NCBI GenBank assembly: GCA_964019335.1 | Contig: OZ025658.1 | Span: 744,001-808,000, forward strand | Length of the DNA: 64,000 nt | From: Diplonema japonicum | Lineage: Eukaryota > Euglenozoa > Diplonemea > Diplonemida > Diplonemidae | Reading direction: 5' to 3' | Shown: piece after piece, positions 1-9,593 of the stretch | Position numbering within the stretch: position 1 is the stretch's first letter | How the letters are laid out: every line of letters begins with the position of its first letter | The notes under the pieces: generated by a model | The model's input: only the letters and a program-made list of their open reading frames with translations | Databases searched by the model: none | Told to the model about the DNA's origin: nothing | Translations under genes and position numbers: made by a program

Positions 1-1986
1 TACGACTCCAGTGATCTGGAGCTGACCAAGGAGGGCGGCTACGAGCAGCACGTCGGGATCAGGTGGCAGAAGGTCTACATCCCCAAGGGCGCTACTATTG
101 TCAGCGCAGTGATTGAGTTCAAGGCCGATGAATCCGACTCCGGAACCGCTGCCATGGAGCTTGCGTTCGTGAAGTCGAGCTCTGCGTCAGGGTGGGGGGC
201 GAACTCGAAGAAGCCGTCGAGGAGGACGCTTACCAACAACAAGGTCACTTGGACCATCTCGGAGACCTGGTACACGGGCAACAAGTACCAGTCGCCCAAC
301 CTGAAGGACGTGGTTCAGGAGATCGTGGACCGCTCAGGGTGGAACAGCGGGAACGCCATGTCTGTGGTCATCAAGAAGGGAAACACCCACAAGAACGGTG
401 TCCGAGTTGCGGAATCGAGGGAAGGCGATGGCAAGGGTGCCTGCCTCAAGCTGGTTTGGACCACGCCCGACACCGACGTGCCGCCTCCCCCTCCTCCCCC
501 GACCCCTCCCCCGCAGCCCACCACTTGCCCCTCGGACAGGGTGCGCAAGGCTTACAGCTCGCTGTCCTGCCAGGAGAGGGAACACTACGTCGCTGCCGTG
601 AAGGCGCTCAAGCAACAAAAGGGCAGCTGGTACGAGAACTTCGTGAGAGTCCACTACCAGCAGAAGACGTACGCCCACGGCACCTCGGCCTTCCTTTCTT
701 GGCACAGGTGGTACCTTCTGCAGTACGAGAACGAGCTGAGGTCCATCAGCGGCTTCGAGTGCGTGACCGTTCCTTACTGGGACGCCGAGAGGGACTGCTC
801 GAACGAGGAGGAGTCCGCCCCGTTGAAGGACTCTACTTTCGGTGACCCGCGCAAGCACTCCCGCAGAGACGACTGCTTGACATCTGGTCTTGCAAAGATG
901 GGCTCGTGGGACGTGTCGGGCAGTGGAACATGCCTCAAGAGGAGCTACTCGAGCAACTTCGGGTTCGCATCTGAGACCACCGTCATCAGGATGATCGAGA
1001 GCAACAACAACCGCCACATCTACTACTTCAGCTCATCCCTCGAGGGTAGTCCCCACAGCGGGCCGCACAACTACCTCGGCGGCCACATGGGGGGCATGAC
1101 CTCGCCCGACGATCCGTTGTTCTTCCTGGTGCACGCCAACGTGGACAGGCTGTGGGCCATCTGGCAGGACTACTGGGGCTACGACAAGGTCTCCAAGAAC
1201 CACCTCAACGACCAGTCCCAGTACTACTACATCCGAGGAAAGAGCGGTGTCTCGACAAACAGCTTGAAGCTTGACGCTGTGCTTCCCTACTCGCACGGTG
1301 CGTCCAGCAAGCTGCACAACTTCGCCGAAGACGTGACCATCCGTGACATGTGGGACATCGAGGACCTTCCGCAGGGCTTCAAGTACACCTACGGGACGGA
1401 CAACATTGCCATGCAGCTGGGGAAATGCTCGTCGGGCACGTGGCACTGGGTGGTCCCGGGACGCACGGACAGGCTGACATGCTGCGGTGACGGTACCAAG
1501 GACTACAACGAGGAGTGCGACGGTGGGTCTGGCTGCACTGAGAACTGCCAGTACAGCTGGTCCAACGAAAGGAAGGCCGGAGCGCTTTCCACCGAGACAC
1601 GCGGGTGCAGCGACCCCACTCCGCACATGGTTGCGACGCAGGGGGGCTCCGACGGGGAGGACGAGACTGCAGGCCTTGCCTTCGACACGTGTTGCTTCAC
1701 CGACGAAAAGGTCGAGAAGGCCTACAACGATGTTGTGAAGCACCTGACCCACACGGCCATCAACGACGACAAGGACGACATGAACGATGACCTGGTCACT
1801 CCCAGCAACAGCGATCTGGACAAGCTGTGCTGTGAGGACCTTAAGCGTTCTGGCAAGGCATCCTGCGACGACTCTTGGTGCCAAATGCAGGGGAAGACAG
1901 GCAGCAACCTGGACAGCTGCATCGAGGATTGCACTGCCAATCACATCATCAAGCTTCTGGGACACAACCCGTGCGATACGAATTAG
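1..1986 (+). CDS. Secreted tyrosinase, copy 1 (5' end outside window)
   Basis: The reading frame is open from base 1 (Tyr-Asp-Ser-Ser) to TAG at 1984-1986. It is identical to the last 661 codons of the complete gene at 13422-16442. Visible in order: a beta-sandwich module of the DNRLRE/CBM-like type (about 1-470, with an IPKGATI-type motif and an NAMSVVI stretch), a poly-Pro linker (481-520), and the tyrosinase core with CuA ([13 protein letters not shown]) and CuB ([12 protein letters not shown], then [16 protein letters not shown]). A Cys-rich tail follows with a CGDG...EECDGG motif like the DUF4215 Cys-rich repeat. The six copper-ligand histidines are all present. Family knowledge: tyrosinases oxidise phenols to quinones. 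The N-terminal signal peptide, Cys-rich domain and Pro-Thr linker seen in copy 2 would lie left of the window. Confidence 0.88.
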   Translation, partial: YDSSDLELTKEGGYEQHVGIRWQKVYIPKGATIVSAVIEFKADESDSGTAAMELAFVKSSSASGWGANSKKPSRRTLTNNKVTWTISETWYTGNKYQSPNLKDVVQEIVDRSGWNSGNAMSVVIKKGNTHKNGVRVAESREGDGKGACLKLVWTTPDTDVPPPPPPPTPPPQPTTCPSDRVRKAYSSLSCQEREHYVAAVKALKQQKGSWYENFVRVHYQQKTYAHGTSAFLSWHRWYLLQYENELRSISGFECVTVPYWDAERDCSNEEESAPLKDSTFGDPRKHSRRDDCLTSGLAKMGSWDVSGSGTCLKRSYSSNFGFASETTVIRMIESNNNRHIYYFSSSLEGSPHSGPHNYLGGHMGGMTSPDDPLFFLVHANVDRLWAIWQDYWGYDKVSKNHLNDQSQYYYIRGKSGVSTNSLKLDAVLPYSHGASSKLHNFAEDVTIRDMWDIEDLPQGFKYTYGTDNIAMQLGKCSSGTWHWVVPGRTDRLTCCGDGTKDYNEECDGGSGCTENCQYSWSNERKAGALSTETRGCSDPTPHMVATQGGSDGEDETAGLAFDTCCFTDEKVEKAYNDVVKHLTHTAINDDKDDMNDDLVTPSNSDLDKLCCEDLKRSGKASCDDSWCQMQGKTGSNLDSCIEDCTANHIIKLLGHNPCDTN

Positions 1987-1993
1987 GCTTTGT

Positions 1994-2037
<44 letters not shown>

Positions 2038-3436
2038 CTTTACAGATATGGATCTTTTTTTTTTTATGTTTTAGTTGAGTACATTTTTGCCCCTGTAATT
2101 ATCACAGTATTTTCTTTTATTTTAACCCCCCTTTTTTTTTTGCGCACAAAGAGAAAAAAAAAAAAGTTTGTTTCCTTCTTATAATACCCTACCACCCAAC
2201 CCACCTTTTGACTCCTTGAAATTATTTTTCTTTCTCCTCTCTTTATTGTTCCCCTATTACATTATGTCGGCACGCAAGAAAGTACTGTGTCTGTAGAAAA
2301 AAAAAAAAAAAAAAAAAAAAAGAAAACACAAAAAAAAAAAAAAAATGTAAGTATAATGAGCTGATTTCCTTTTTGTAGAGGATGGGAGTGGTACTCTTGG
2401 CGTTTGCTCATGAAACGAAAAGAAGAAAAGAAAAAAAAAAAAAAAAAAAAACATAAAGACACAGCAGACTTATCTATGTGCTGCGTTATGGGGGGGGGAG
2501 AGGGAGAGGGGCTGTAAGGTGAGCGCAGCGTGAGGGATAACATTTTTATTATAAAAAAAAAAAGTCCCCTTTTTTTTTCCTTTTTTATCTGGAAAGAAGA
2601 AAAAAAAAAAGTGAAAAAGGGGAGAGGGGAAAAAGGAAAAAAAAGAAATACCTGTTTTTTTATTGCAGCTTTGTGTGAATGTGCATCTTTTTTTTTTTCA
2701 CTTTTTTTTCCCGGGGTACTACTACTGCACACGGAAAATAGAGACAGAGTGCTTGATTCAAGAAGAAGGAAAATAAAGTAGAAAGTCTTCTTCTTCTCTG
2801 CATCTAAGGTTTCTGATGCCTGCAGTAGATGGGAACCAAGGGGGCGTCCTGCAGGACCTCCGTATTTTTTTCTTTTTTTTTTTCTTCTCCTTCTTCCCCC
2901 TTTTATATCGAAACGACGGGGAAAAAAAAAATAAAAGAGGGGGGGGTAGGAAGAAAGAAAGAATAAAAAATGAAAGGAAAAAAAAAAGAAATTTAAGAAA
3001 ACCATTTAATCCTCCCCCTCCCCACCATCTTTTTAACAAATATTCCCCCGTTTAGAGAAATAATTCGGGGATTAACAAACATTATCACTAATTTCTTTTA
3101 TTTTTTTTTCCAAGAGAAAGAGGGGAAATTAATTAGAAATTAAAAATAAAAAAACGAAAAACATTTATATAAAAAAAGAAAAAAAAAAGAAAGAAGGGAG
3201 GGGAAACAGAGTGAGGGAATGTATTGACGAAAAGAATAAAAGATTTAACAAAAGAAAAAAATTTTTTTTGGTATCTTTTTTTTCTTTTTGCGCTTCCCCC
3301 CTCTTTTCTTCCCTTCTTTTTTTTTTTTTTTTTAAAGAATTTTCTCCGCTTTTCCCTTACTTTGCTCTTATTTTTGTTTTTTTTTTTTCCCGATTTTCTC
3401 AGACACACCTGTTTTCTTTCCCACGGTACAGACAAT

Positions 3437-3470
<34 letters not shown>

Positions 3471-3688
3471 CCGGCCCCGCCCAGAAATCCACTTTTAACT
3501 TTTTTTTTTCGAAGTTTTCAAGATTTATTGTATACATCCAAAACAGTCCCTTAAGAATGAGGTGCACTGAGACGTGATTTCTTTCTTTCTTTTTTTTTCC
3601 AAGGTAGGAAAAGTAAGAAAAGAAAACTAATCGAGTCTTGATGTGCCCTTTTTCTGTTTTGTTCTCCACTAAAAAGAAAAGAGTTTAG

Positions 3689-3723
<35 letters not shown>

Positions 3724-4803
3724 AAAAAAAAAGTTTTTCAGTTTTTTTATTAAAACACTGAAAACTCCACCCTTTTTTTTTTTTTTTTTTTTTTTCTTTT
3801 ACCTGTTCCCTTCATTTCTTTTCCTTGTTCCCTTCTCCATTTCTAATTGCCACATTGTTTCTCCCCCCTTCACCTGTTTTGTTGTTTTTTTTTCTTTTTT
3901 TTTTTTCTCTTGAGAAGAAGAACAAGAACAATAGAAAAAAAAAATAGAAAAAAGAAAAAGACGACGAACTTTGGTAGAAAACAAAAAAGGGGTGAAAAAA
4001 AAAATTGGTTCGGGCTATGTTGGCCATATTCTTTTTTTAAAAAAGAAAAAACAAACAAAAAATAAAACAAAAACAAAAAAACAATGACTTTTATGAAATG
4101 TTATTTCTTTTTTCCCCCTCTCCCAGTGAACCTAAGTGAGAACAGAAAGCCCATGGGCGTATCTATCGGAGTTTGCACACAAGAAATGTATGATATGTTC
4201 TTCACTTCCTTGGTGGGAGCAGTGCACGCACTTCCCCACTCAGAATGATGAATTTTATTATACTTCTTTTTCCTACTCCCTCTCCCTCCTCACTTTACTT
4301 TGTTTCCCTCTCTTCCCGTCCCCCCCCCCCTTTATTTCTCGTTCTCTCAGCAGAAATATTATTTTGAAGCCAAAAAAAATGAGGAGAAAAAGAAATCTTC
4401 ATAAAGAAAGAGGAAACCGAATGAAAAGAATAAATTGTTACTACTTGCAAAACGATGAAACAAGAATGGGGAAAGGAGGGGGAGTGGATGGGATGAGGAA
4501 ATAAAAAAAAAGATTTTTTTTTAAAAGGAAAAAGAAGGGTTGGGAAGAAAAAGGAAAAGACAATTTTTATTTATCTCCCTCGTTTTTTAAGCCCTCTTTA
4601 AAAAAAAAAAACTTTTTTTTCTTTTTTCCCGCCATCCCCTTGCGATTTCTTATTCTTTTTGAACGAACATTTTTCTTTTTCTTTCACAGGTTCCTCTCGT
4701 GCCTCTGTATGGGGATCAATACCTTGTTTATTTGGTTTTTTCTCTCCCCCTTTCATTCACTCCCTTCTGCTGTGTCTCCATCTTTCTTAGTAGAGATGAC
4801 AAA
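1..4803 (+). repeat. Segmental duplication, copy 1
   Basis: This block matches 14457 to about 19345, offset 14,456. Identity is complete by eye through the coding part and down to about 2430, including a 36-base poly-T at 1995-2030 and a 25-base poly-A at 2297-2321. The first difference is a 2-base change in a poly-A near 2431-2451. Larger indels follow, for example about 37 bases absent here near 2660 and a rearranged purine/pyrimidine patch near 2763-2800. Similarity fades out near 4800. The left end of the duplicated block is outside the window. Confidence 0.93.
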
Positions 4804-4902
4804 GATTTGTTTGCCGGTATGGCTGAGTAAAACTACTTCTATTATGTACTCCTTATCTTTTTTAGGCATCCTGTCACATACTGCAGGTTCCCATCAAAGA
4901 CA
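1987..4902. other. Spacer after tyrosinase copy 1
   Basis: No gene is supported here. The stretch consists of long T, A and mixed pyrimidine or purine runs (36 T at 1995-2030, 25 A at 2297-2321, about 31 T at 3692-3722). A more complex segment at 4130-4260 is conserved in the other copy at about 18650-18780 and may be untranslated sequence. The open frames here are low-complexity Phe, Lys and Arg runs and do not look coding. Confidence 0.6.
4864..4892 (+). repeat. Dispersed AG-21mer-GT element, copy a
   Basis: After a T-rich tract ending in AG comes GCATCCTGTCACATACTGCA followed by GGTTCCC. Close relatives with the same poly-pyrimidine plus AG in front lie at 6952-6982 and, more weakly, 61607-61635. 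In the first two copies the conserved core is flanked by AG and GT, like a very small exon. It lies about 120-145 bp upstream of the LVIVD relic's ATG. Function unknown. Confidence 0.5.
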
Positions 4903-4958
4903 CTTTTTTTTTCTTCTTCCTTGTTTTTTACACGCCTTATTGTAACACATCACAACAG
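4903..4958 (+). promoter_or_regulatory. Poly-pyrimidine/AG acceptor-like site before LVIVD relic
   Basis: A T/C-rich stretch ends in CACAACAG at 4958, 51 bases before ATG 5010. It has the layout of a 3' splice (trans- or cis-) acceptor and matches the arrangement in front of the intact genes. Assignment is by layout only. Confidence 0.4.
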
Positions 4959-5009
4959 GTTACACACATAAAAGCCGACAAATAAATTAAAAAGAGGAGA
5001 AGTATTAAA

Positions 5010-6413
5010 ATGAGAGCAATGCTGTTTCTTGCGACGGTGTCTGTGCAGCCGCCACGCACGATGAGATCAAGTTGCTGGCCTCCCTCGCTGCCCCTGGGAA
5101 CGCGTACGACCTGGTGAAGGAAGGGTACCACACGTACCTCCTGAAGGACAAGGACGGGGGCAGGATTCACATCCACTATGTGAAAGACAAGGCAAACCCG
5201 AAGGAAGTGGGGACGATAAACCTGAAGGGGAAGAGCCTTCTGACCGACGGGAGGGGATGTTGTACGTAGCCTTCCGAACCGTGATGAAGTCCTACGACAT
5301 CGGCAGAGACCCGAAGGCACCTGTTCTCGTGAAAACTTACACCTACCCCAGGGGCTGCACGAAGACCCGCGGGGGAGGTTCCTGGAGCAGTCACCCGACT
5401 ACATCTACCTGACCTGCTACGAGAAGGACAGGCACCCCGACCCCGTGACCTGGTTCATCGTGTTGAGGACGCTGAGGGAAGCGGGGCACCTGAAGATCCC
5501 CGGGATGGACACGCACACGAGCTCTGTGTGGTTCAACGGGAAGGTGTACGCCACGATGTCCTCGAGCAGCATCCTTGTGATGGACGTGCCGAGGAACGCA
5601 GCTTCCCTCACTTCGACATCGGGAGCTTCACCGTGTTCCTGTCCTTGTTGCAGAGGGGCACTACGTCTTCGGGAGCGGGGACACCCCAAACGGGCTGAAC
5701 ATCTATGACGTTCCAGACGAGACTGACCCGCAGAACAAGGGTACGGTGGAGCTGGTCGGGGGAGCCCATCCTGTGGTGGTGAAGGAAGTGGGGAAGGAAG
5801 GCGGCGAGGGCCCCCTCGGGGTGCGGGTAGGGGATGATGTGAGCGGGCAGCAATGGGTGCGGATCCCGGAGTGGCTGGAGGGCTCGACTGCTCACATGGG
5901 GGCGTTTGGGAAGGAGGGGATGGACGTGAAGCTGGAGTGCCCGTCCCCTCAAGAAGGAAGCAGCTCGCACCACAGAGACCCGTGCACCTTCTACGTGACT
6001 ATGTTCAACTGCCTCCCGTGCAGTTCGGCGGTGAACGGAGGCCTCCCGAAGGGGCTGCTTGATGCTGGATTCGAAGCGGCGGGGTGTGGGCCCAGGTATC
6101 TCCCCACCTTCACAGGGGCCCTACAGACGTTCCGCACCACCCGACTGTGATCTTCAAGCTGCAGGTGGAAGCAGGCTCGGCCCCCATCGTGATCCCCGTC
6201 ACCAGGAAGCTCCTCCACTTCGCTGTCTTCATCCACTCGGCCGGACAGCAGTGCTCTCTGAAGGACAGGGAAAGCTGTGCGATGGCAGAGCGCTGGTGCG
6301 ACTACTACGACTCCAAGTGCGTGGACAAGCAGATGTGCTTGGGGAGAACAGGCCCCGTCCACCCTGGGCCCCAGGGACGCAGATGCACTTGCTTCCCCAT
6401 TCTGAGTTTCTAA
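5010..6413 (+). pseudogene. Frameshifted secreted LVIVD-propeller protein with tyrosinase-type Cys-rich domain
   Basis: ATG 5010 opens a signal-peptide-like start (MRAMLFLATV). Protein-like sequence then runs through six successive frames: changes near 5040, 5256, 5348, 5606, 5640 and 6120, every one equal to one missing base. The joined reading shows beta-propeller repeats of the LVIVD type (for example SILVMDVP and LNIYDVPDETDP). The 3' third (about 5900-6413) is homologous to the N-terminal domain of the tyrosinase at 13422: same Cys order, with CTFY...CLPC..NGGLP..LL...CGPRY against CEFY...CPPC.YNGGFP..LL...CAPRF. Apart from the shifts no stop interrupts the homologous frames, so decay looks recent. 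There is no room for introns at the breaks. Assembly error is the main alternative, but the neighbouring genes are intact. Confidence 0.7.
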
Positions 6414-6951
6414 TCATATAACTGTTTCCATTTTTTCCCCTCTTCTTTCTTGTTTTCTTTTTTTAAGTCTCTTCCGTTTTTCTATTGAGAAGAGAAAATT
6501 TTGTTCTTTCCTTCCTTCCTTCTTGTGCATCGCACAAAGAAGAAGAGAGAGAAAGAGTTCAAGCCGAAAACGTTTAGTTCGTAAGCATTGCAGCCCTCTC
6601 CGGTGGAGCGGCAGTGTCAACGGGAACAGTAAACGATTTAGGACGTTCTTTTATATTTAAAAATAGCTTTTTCTTAATATTCCTACCTCTACAAGGGGGT
6701 GAGCGATCACAATCCCTCAGCAACTATTCATATATCGACTCCCTTTCCCTTAGCGAACTCTTTTTGCTAGTCCTCTTTTTCTTTTTGTTGCTTTTTCTTG
6801 CTTTTCCTCTTTTCTTCTTCTTCTCTTTCTCTTTTGGTTCCAACAGGTGCACAGTTCGAGCATTCGAATGGACAAAAGAGTGGAGGAGGAGGAGGAGGAA
6901 GGGTGGCAAAGAGAAGGAGGAAGCAGAAGGCCTATTGTTCTTTTTTTTCTC
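6414..6951. other. Spacer between LVIVD relic and trefoil gene
   Basis: Pyrimidine-rich and low-complexity. The frames here give Phe/Lys/Arg-rich strings only. A purine-rich patch lies at 6870-6925 (GAG/GGA runs). No gene is supported. Confidence 0.5.
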
Positions 6952-6982
6952 AGGCGTCCTGCCACATACCGCAGGTACCCTT
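6952..6982 (+). repeat. Dispersed AG-21mer-GT element, copy b
   Basis: TCTCAG is followed by GCGTCCTGCCACATACCGCA and GGTACCC, matching the copy at 4864-4892 with few substitutions and the same T-run after it. It lies about 135-165 bp upstream of ATG 7116, similar to the position of copy a before its gene. Confidence 0.5.
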
Positions 6983-6984
6983 AA

Positions 6985-7103
6985 ATGTCTCTTTTTTTTT
7001 TTTTTTTCTTTTTCTTTTTTTTCTTTTTTTTTTTTTATCTTCTTCCTTACACCATTATTCCCTTTCGTTTTCCTCTTTTCTTCCTTCCCTTATTCACCCA
7101 TAG
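6985..7103 (+). promoter_or_regulatory. Poly-pyrimidine/AG acceptor-like site before trefoil gene
   Basis: About 110 bases of nearly pure T/C end in CACCCATAG at 7103, 12 bases before ATG 7116. This is the arrangement expected of a trans-splice or 5'UTR acceptor. Confidence 0.5.
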
Positions 7104-7115
7104 TTAGGTCTGAGT

Positions 7116-9401
7116 ATGTTGGCACTGACCGTTCTAGCGGCCATGGCATCCCAGTGCCTTAACATCACTCGGCGTGTGGACTGCGGCTACTCTGGCATAA
7201 CGCCTGCGAACTGCGTGTCACGGGGTTGTTGTTACGACAAGGCACAAGACGAACCCAGCTGCTTCTACAACTCCGATGGCCTACTCATCAAGAAGGTACA
7301 CGTTTTGCAGAGCAACCACTTCGATGCGGGGTACACTGCAGGTACCACAGAGGTTATCAACAAGTACTTCACCGAGTACTTCCTGATGGCTGGTGTCGTG
7401 GGAAACAAGCTTGACGAGGCAGGCAGTGCCCCCAGGTTACGATGGATGACCCAAGGATACCTAGTGTGGCTCTACTTAAACTGTCCCTCTGGGCTTGGCC
7501 TCATATGCCCCACGGAGGAGGAGATCGCTGCCTTCAAGAAGTCCGTCTCCAAGGGCTACATCACATGGCACGCCTTTACCCACAATGCGGAGCTGGCATC
7601 CATACACCCCTCGATGCTGAGCCTTGGTGTCAAGGGCACCCACGAGCTTGACGACCTGCTCAACGTGAGCAGGAAAGCAGTGCTGTCCCAGCGAGATGTG
7701 CCTGGGGTGCCCCGGTCCTCGCTGCCCATTTTGGCCTCGCAGGGCGTGAAGGGGATCTCTGTCGGTGGGAACGGGAGGGTGAACCCCCCCAACGTGCCGC
7801 AAGCATTCATCTGGAAGGACGCCAGCTCAACACCACCGATCCCACTTTCTGGTGTGAAGGACGTGAACCCGCCCTCCAATGCGGAGTTGTTCACCCTGTG
7901 GCACGGGTATGGGTACGGTCAGCTGAGCGAGGCTGGGCTGTGGGCGACTGAATTCGGGGGCGCTGAAAGCCCGCGTGTAGAGCTGCCAAACTTTGCAGAG
8001 GCGGCTGTGTACGCATGGAGAGGTGACAACGCAGGCCCGCCTACGTCTGCGAGCTCCGTAGAAGCAACATGGAAACAGATACAGAGTTGGTACCCTGAGG
8101 CCGAGATCGTAGCCTCTGACTTGGATACTTACGTGGCTGCAGTTTTAGAGGCAGGAGACACAGTGCTGAGCAAGTTGCCCACCGTAACGGAAGACCTGTC
8201 CGACACGTGGATCATGGGAGTCCAGGCCGATCCTTGGAAGGCCAGCATGGCCCGTGCTTACGGGAGGTCGTTCGCAAAGACGAGTGATCCTGACAACAGC
8301 ACTTTGACGTCGGCAAAGCTAGCTCTCAAGAACGGCGAGCACACGTGGGGGTTGCATGTCTCAACGTATGGTCCTTTGCAGACCACGCATTGGGACAACA
8401 CGGCCTTCCACCAGGACCTGCGTGACAAGAACATACACCTGGAAACTCTCGTAGCGTCGTGGGTGGAACAAAGGGACTATGGCATCAGAAAGCCCATGGA
8501 GCTGCTGCCGCAGGGGTCGCAGATGCAGCAGATGATGGCTGCAGAGACTGCCCGGTTGGCTCCCGCGAAGTTCTTCAACACGAGCGGGACACCTGTCTCT
8601 GCGGAGAAGCCGCTGACACTGGGGTGGTGCACAGTTACTCCCATGAAAACAGGCGGGCTACGCGACATCATAGGGAGCAAGATTCTTGAGGGCACTTTCG
8701 GTGAGTTCATCTACCAGACTCTGAACGACGATGTGTTCTCCGCATGGCGTGCGCAGTACCTGCTCCCTGGGTCGGGCGGCGCCAACGAGTACGGGAAGCC
8801 TGGTGTCACACCCAACATATCGGCAAACGCCACGTACACAGGACAGGCATCATGGCACACAGACGGGAAGCAAACCTTAAAGGCCAGACTTACCATGGAC
8901 AGCGACCTGGTGACGAACTACGGTGCGCCTGCCGAGGTGTGGGTGACATACGATTTCAGTACTGTGGATGTGGTGGAGATTAGTGTGCAGTTTGAAAACA
9001 AGACAGCAACGAGGCTTCCCGAAGCGAGCTATTTGAAATTCACACCGACGCTCAAAAGCGGCGAGTACTGGCTCATGGACAAGCTGGGAGAGTGGACTGA
9101 CCCCTTGCAGGTGTTGAACGGGTCCAGCAAGGGGCTGCACGCTGTCACCTCAGGTGTTGCCTTTGGAGGGCCTCAAGGAGGGAGCTTCATAGCATCACTA
9201 GACACATCGCTCACAAGATGGGGCCCCGGCCTATATCCCTTTTGTGCACCCATGGTGGGTGACATAGCCCCCTCGGATGGTGTTGCCTTCGTGATGCACG
9301 ACAATTCATGGAACACGAACTACCCGTTCTGGTATCCTTTCTCTGATACCCCGGATGGGACGGAAGCAAGCATCAAATGGGACTTCAGTATCCTGTTGTG
9401 A
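7116..9401 (+). CDS. Secreted trefoil-domain protein with GH38-like (DUF5054-type) catalytic region
   Basis: The product is 761 residues. The start ATG 7116 gives a short hydrophobic signal (MLALTVLAAMA). Residues 14-51 form a P-type trefoil domain with six Cys (CLNITRRVDCGYSGI, then C...RGCCYD, then CFY). From about residue 60 to the end, a single domain begins with HVLQSNHFDAGYT, which resembles the HxxxHxDxG-type opening of glycoside hydrolase family 38 relatives grouped as DUF5054. Several N-x-S/T sites (NVS, NST, NTS, NGS) fit passage through the secretory pathway. Known: GH38 enzymes are alpha-mannosidases and trefoil domains bind glycans or mucins. Substrate and activity here are inference. 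Intronless; stop TGA 9399-9401. Confidence 0.82.
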   Translation: MLALTVLAAMASQCLNITRRVDCGYSGITPANCVSRGCCYDKAQDEPSCFYNSDGLLIKKVHVLQSNHFDAGYTAGTTEVINKYFTEYFLMAGVVGNKLDEAGSAPRLRWMTQGYLVWLYLNCPSGLGLICPTEEEIAAFKKSVSKGYITWHAFTHNAELASIHPSMLSLGVKGTHELDDLLNVSRKAVLSQRDVPGVPRSSLPILASQGVKGISVGGNGRVNPPNVPQAFIWKDASSTPPIPLSGVKDVNPPSNAELFTLWHGYGYGQLSEAGLWATEFGGAESPRVELPNFAEAAVYAWRGDNAGPPTSASSVEATWKQIQSWYPEAEIVASDLDTYVAAVLEAGDTVLSKLPTVTEDLSDTWIMGVQADPWKASMARAYGRSFAKTSDPDNSTLTSAKLALKNGEHTWGLHVSTYGPLQTTHWDNTAFHQDLRDKNIHLETLVASWVEQRDYGIRKPMELLPQGSQMQQMMAAETARLAPAKFFNTSGTPVSAEKPLTLGWCTVTPMKTGGLRDIIGSKILEGTFGEFIYQTLNDDVFSAWRAQYLLPGSGGANEYGKPGVTPNISANATYTGQASWHTDGKQTLKARLTMDSDLVTNYGAPAEVWVTYDFSTVDVVEISVQFENKTATRLPEASYLKFTPTLKSGEYWLMDKLGEWTDPLQVLNGSSKGLHAVTSGVAFGGPQGGSFIASLDTSLTRWGPGLYPFCAPMVGDIAPSDGVAFVMHDNSWNTNYPFWYPFSDTPDGTEASIKWDFSILL

Positions 9402-9530
9402 AATGCAAGTATCTGTCAAACTAACGTTTAAACCCTCCCCCCCTCCCCCCCTGAGCTTTTTCTTTTTGCGTACTGAAGTGCTGTCAGCATGACCCCTGTA
9501 GCTCGCGCTGAATATTTGATACCGCTCGAC

Positions 9531-9565
9531 AATTTCTTTTTCTTTCTTCTTTTTTCCTGTTAAAG
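9531..9565 (+). promoter_or_regulatory. Poly-pyrimidine/AG acceptor-like site before kinesin gene
   Basis: A T/C-rich tract ends in TTAAAG at 9565, 28 bases before ATG 9594. A second AG (AACAG) follows at about 9581. The spacer between the trefoil stop and this gene is only about 190 bp, compatible with processing of adjacent messages from one transcript. Confidence 0.4.
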
Positions 9566-9593
9566 TAGCATATATCAACAGGTTGGGGAGGGC

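Noticed and set aside
334-1965. Long minus-strand open frames opposite the tyrosinase gene, repeated at 14790-16421
   Set aside because: They mirror GC-rich codons of the + strand gene and encode no recognisable domain; the copies are identical only because the gene is.
2262-3005. Phe/Lys-rich open frames in the spacers
   Set aside because: They are translations of homopolymer runs and differ between the two duplicated copies by frameshifting indels.
6614-7162. Open frame running from spacer into the start of the trefoil gene
   Set aside because: It is in a different frame from the trefoil protein and consists of Phe, Lys and Arg runs from the pyrimidine/purine tracts.
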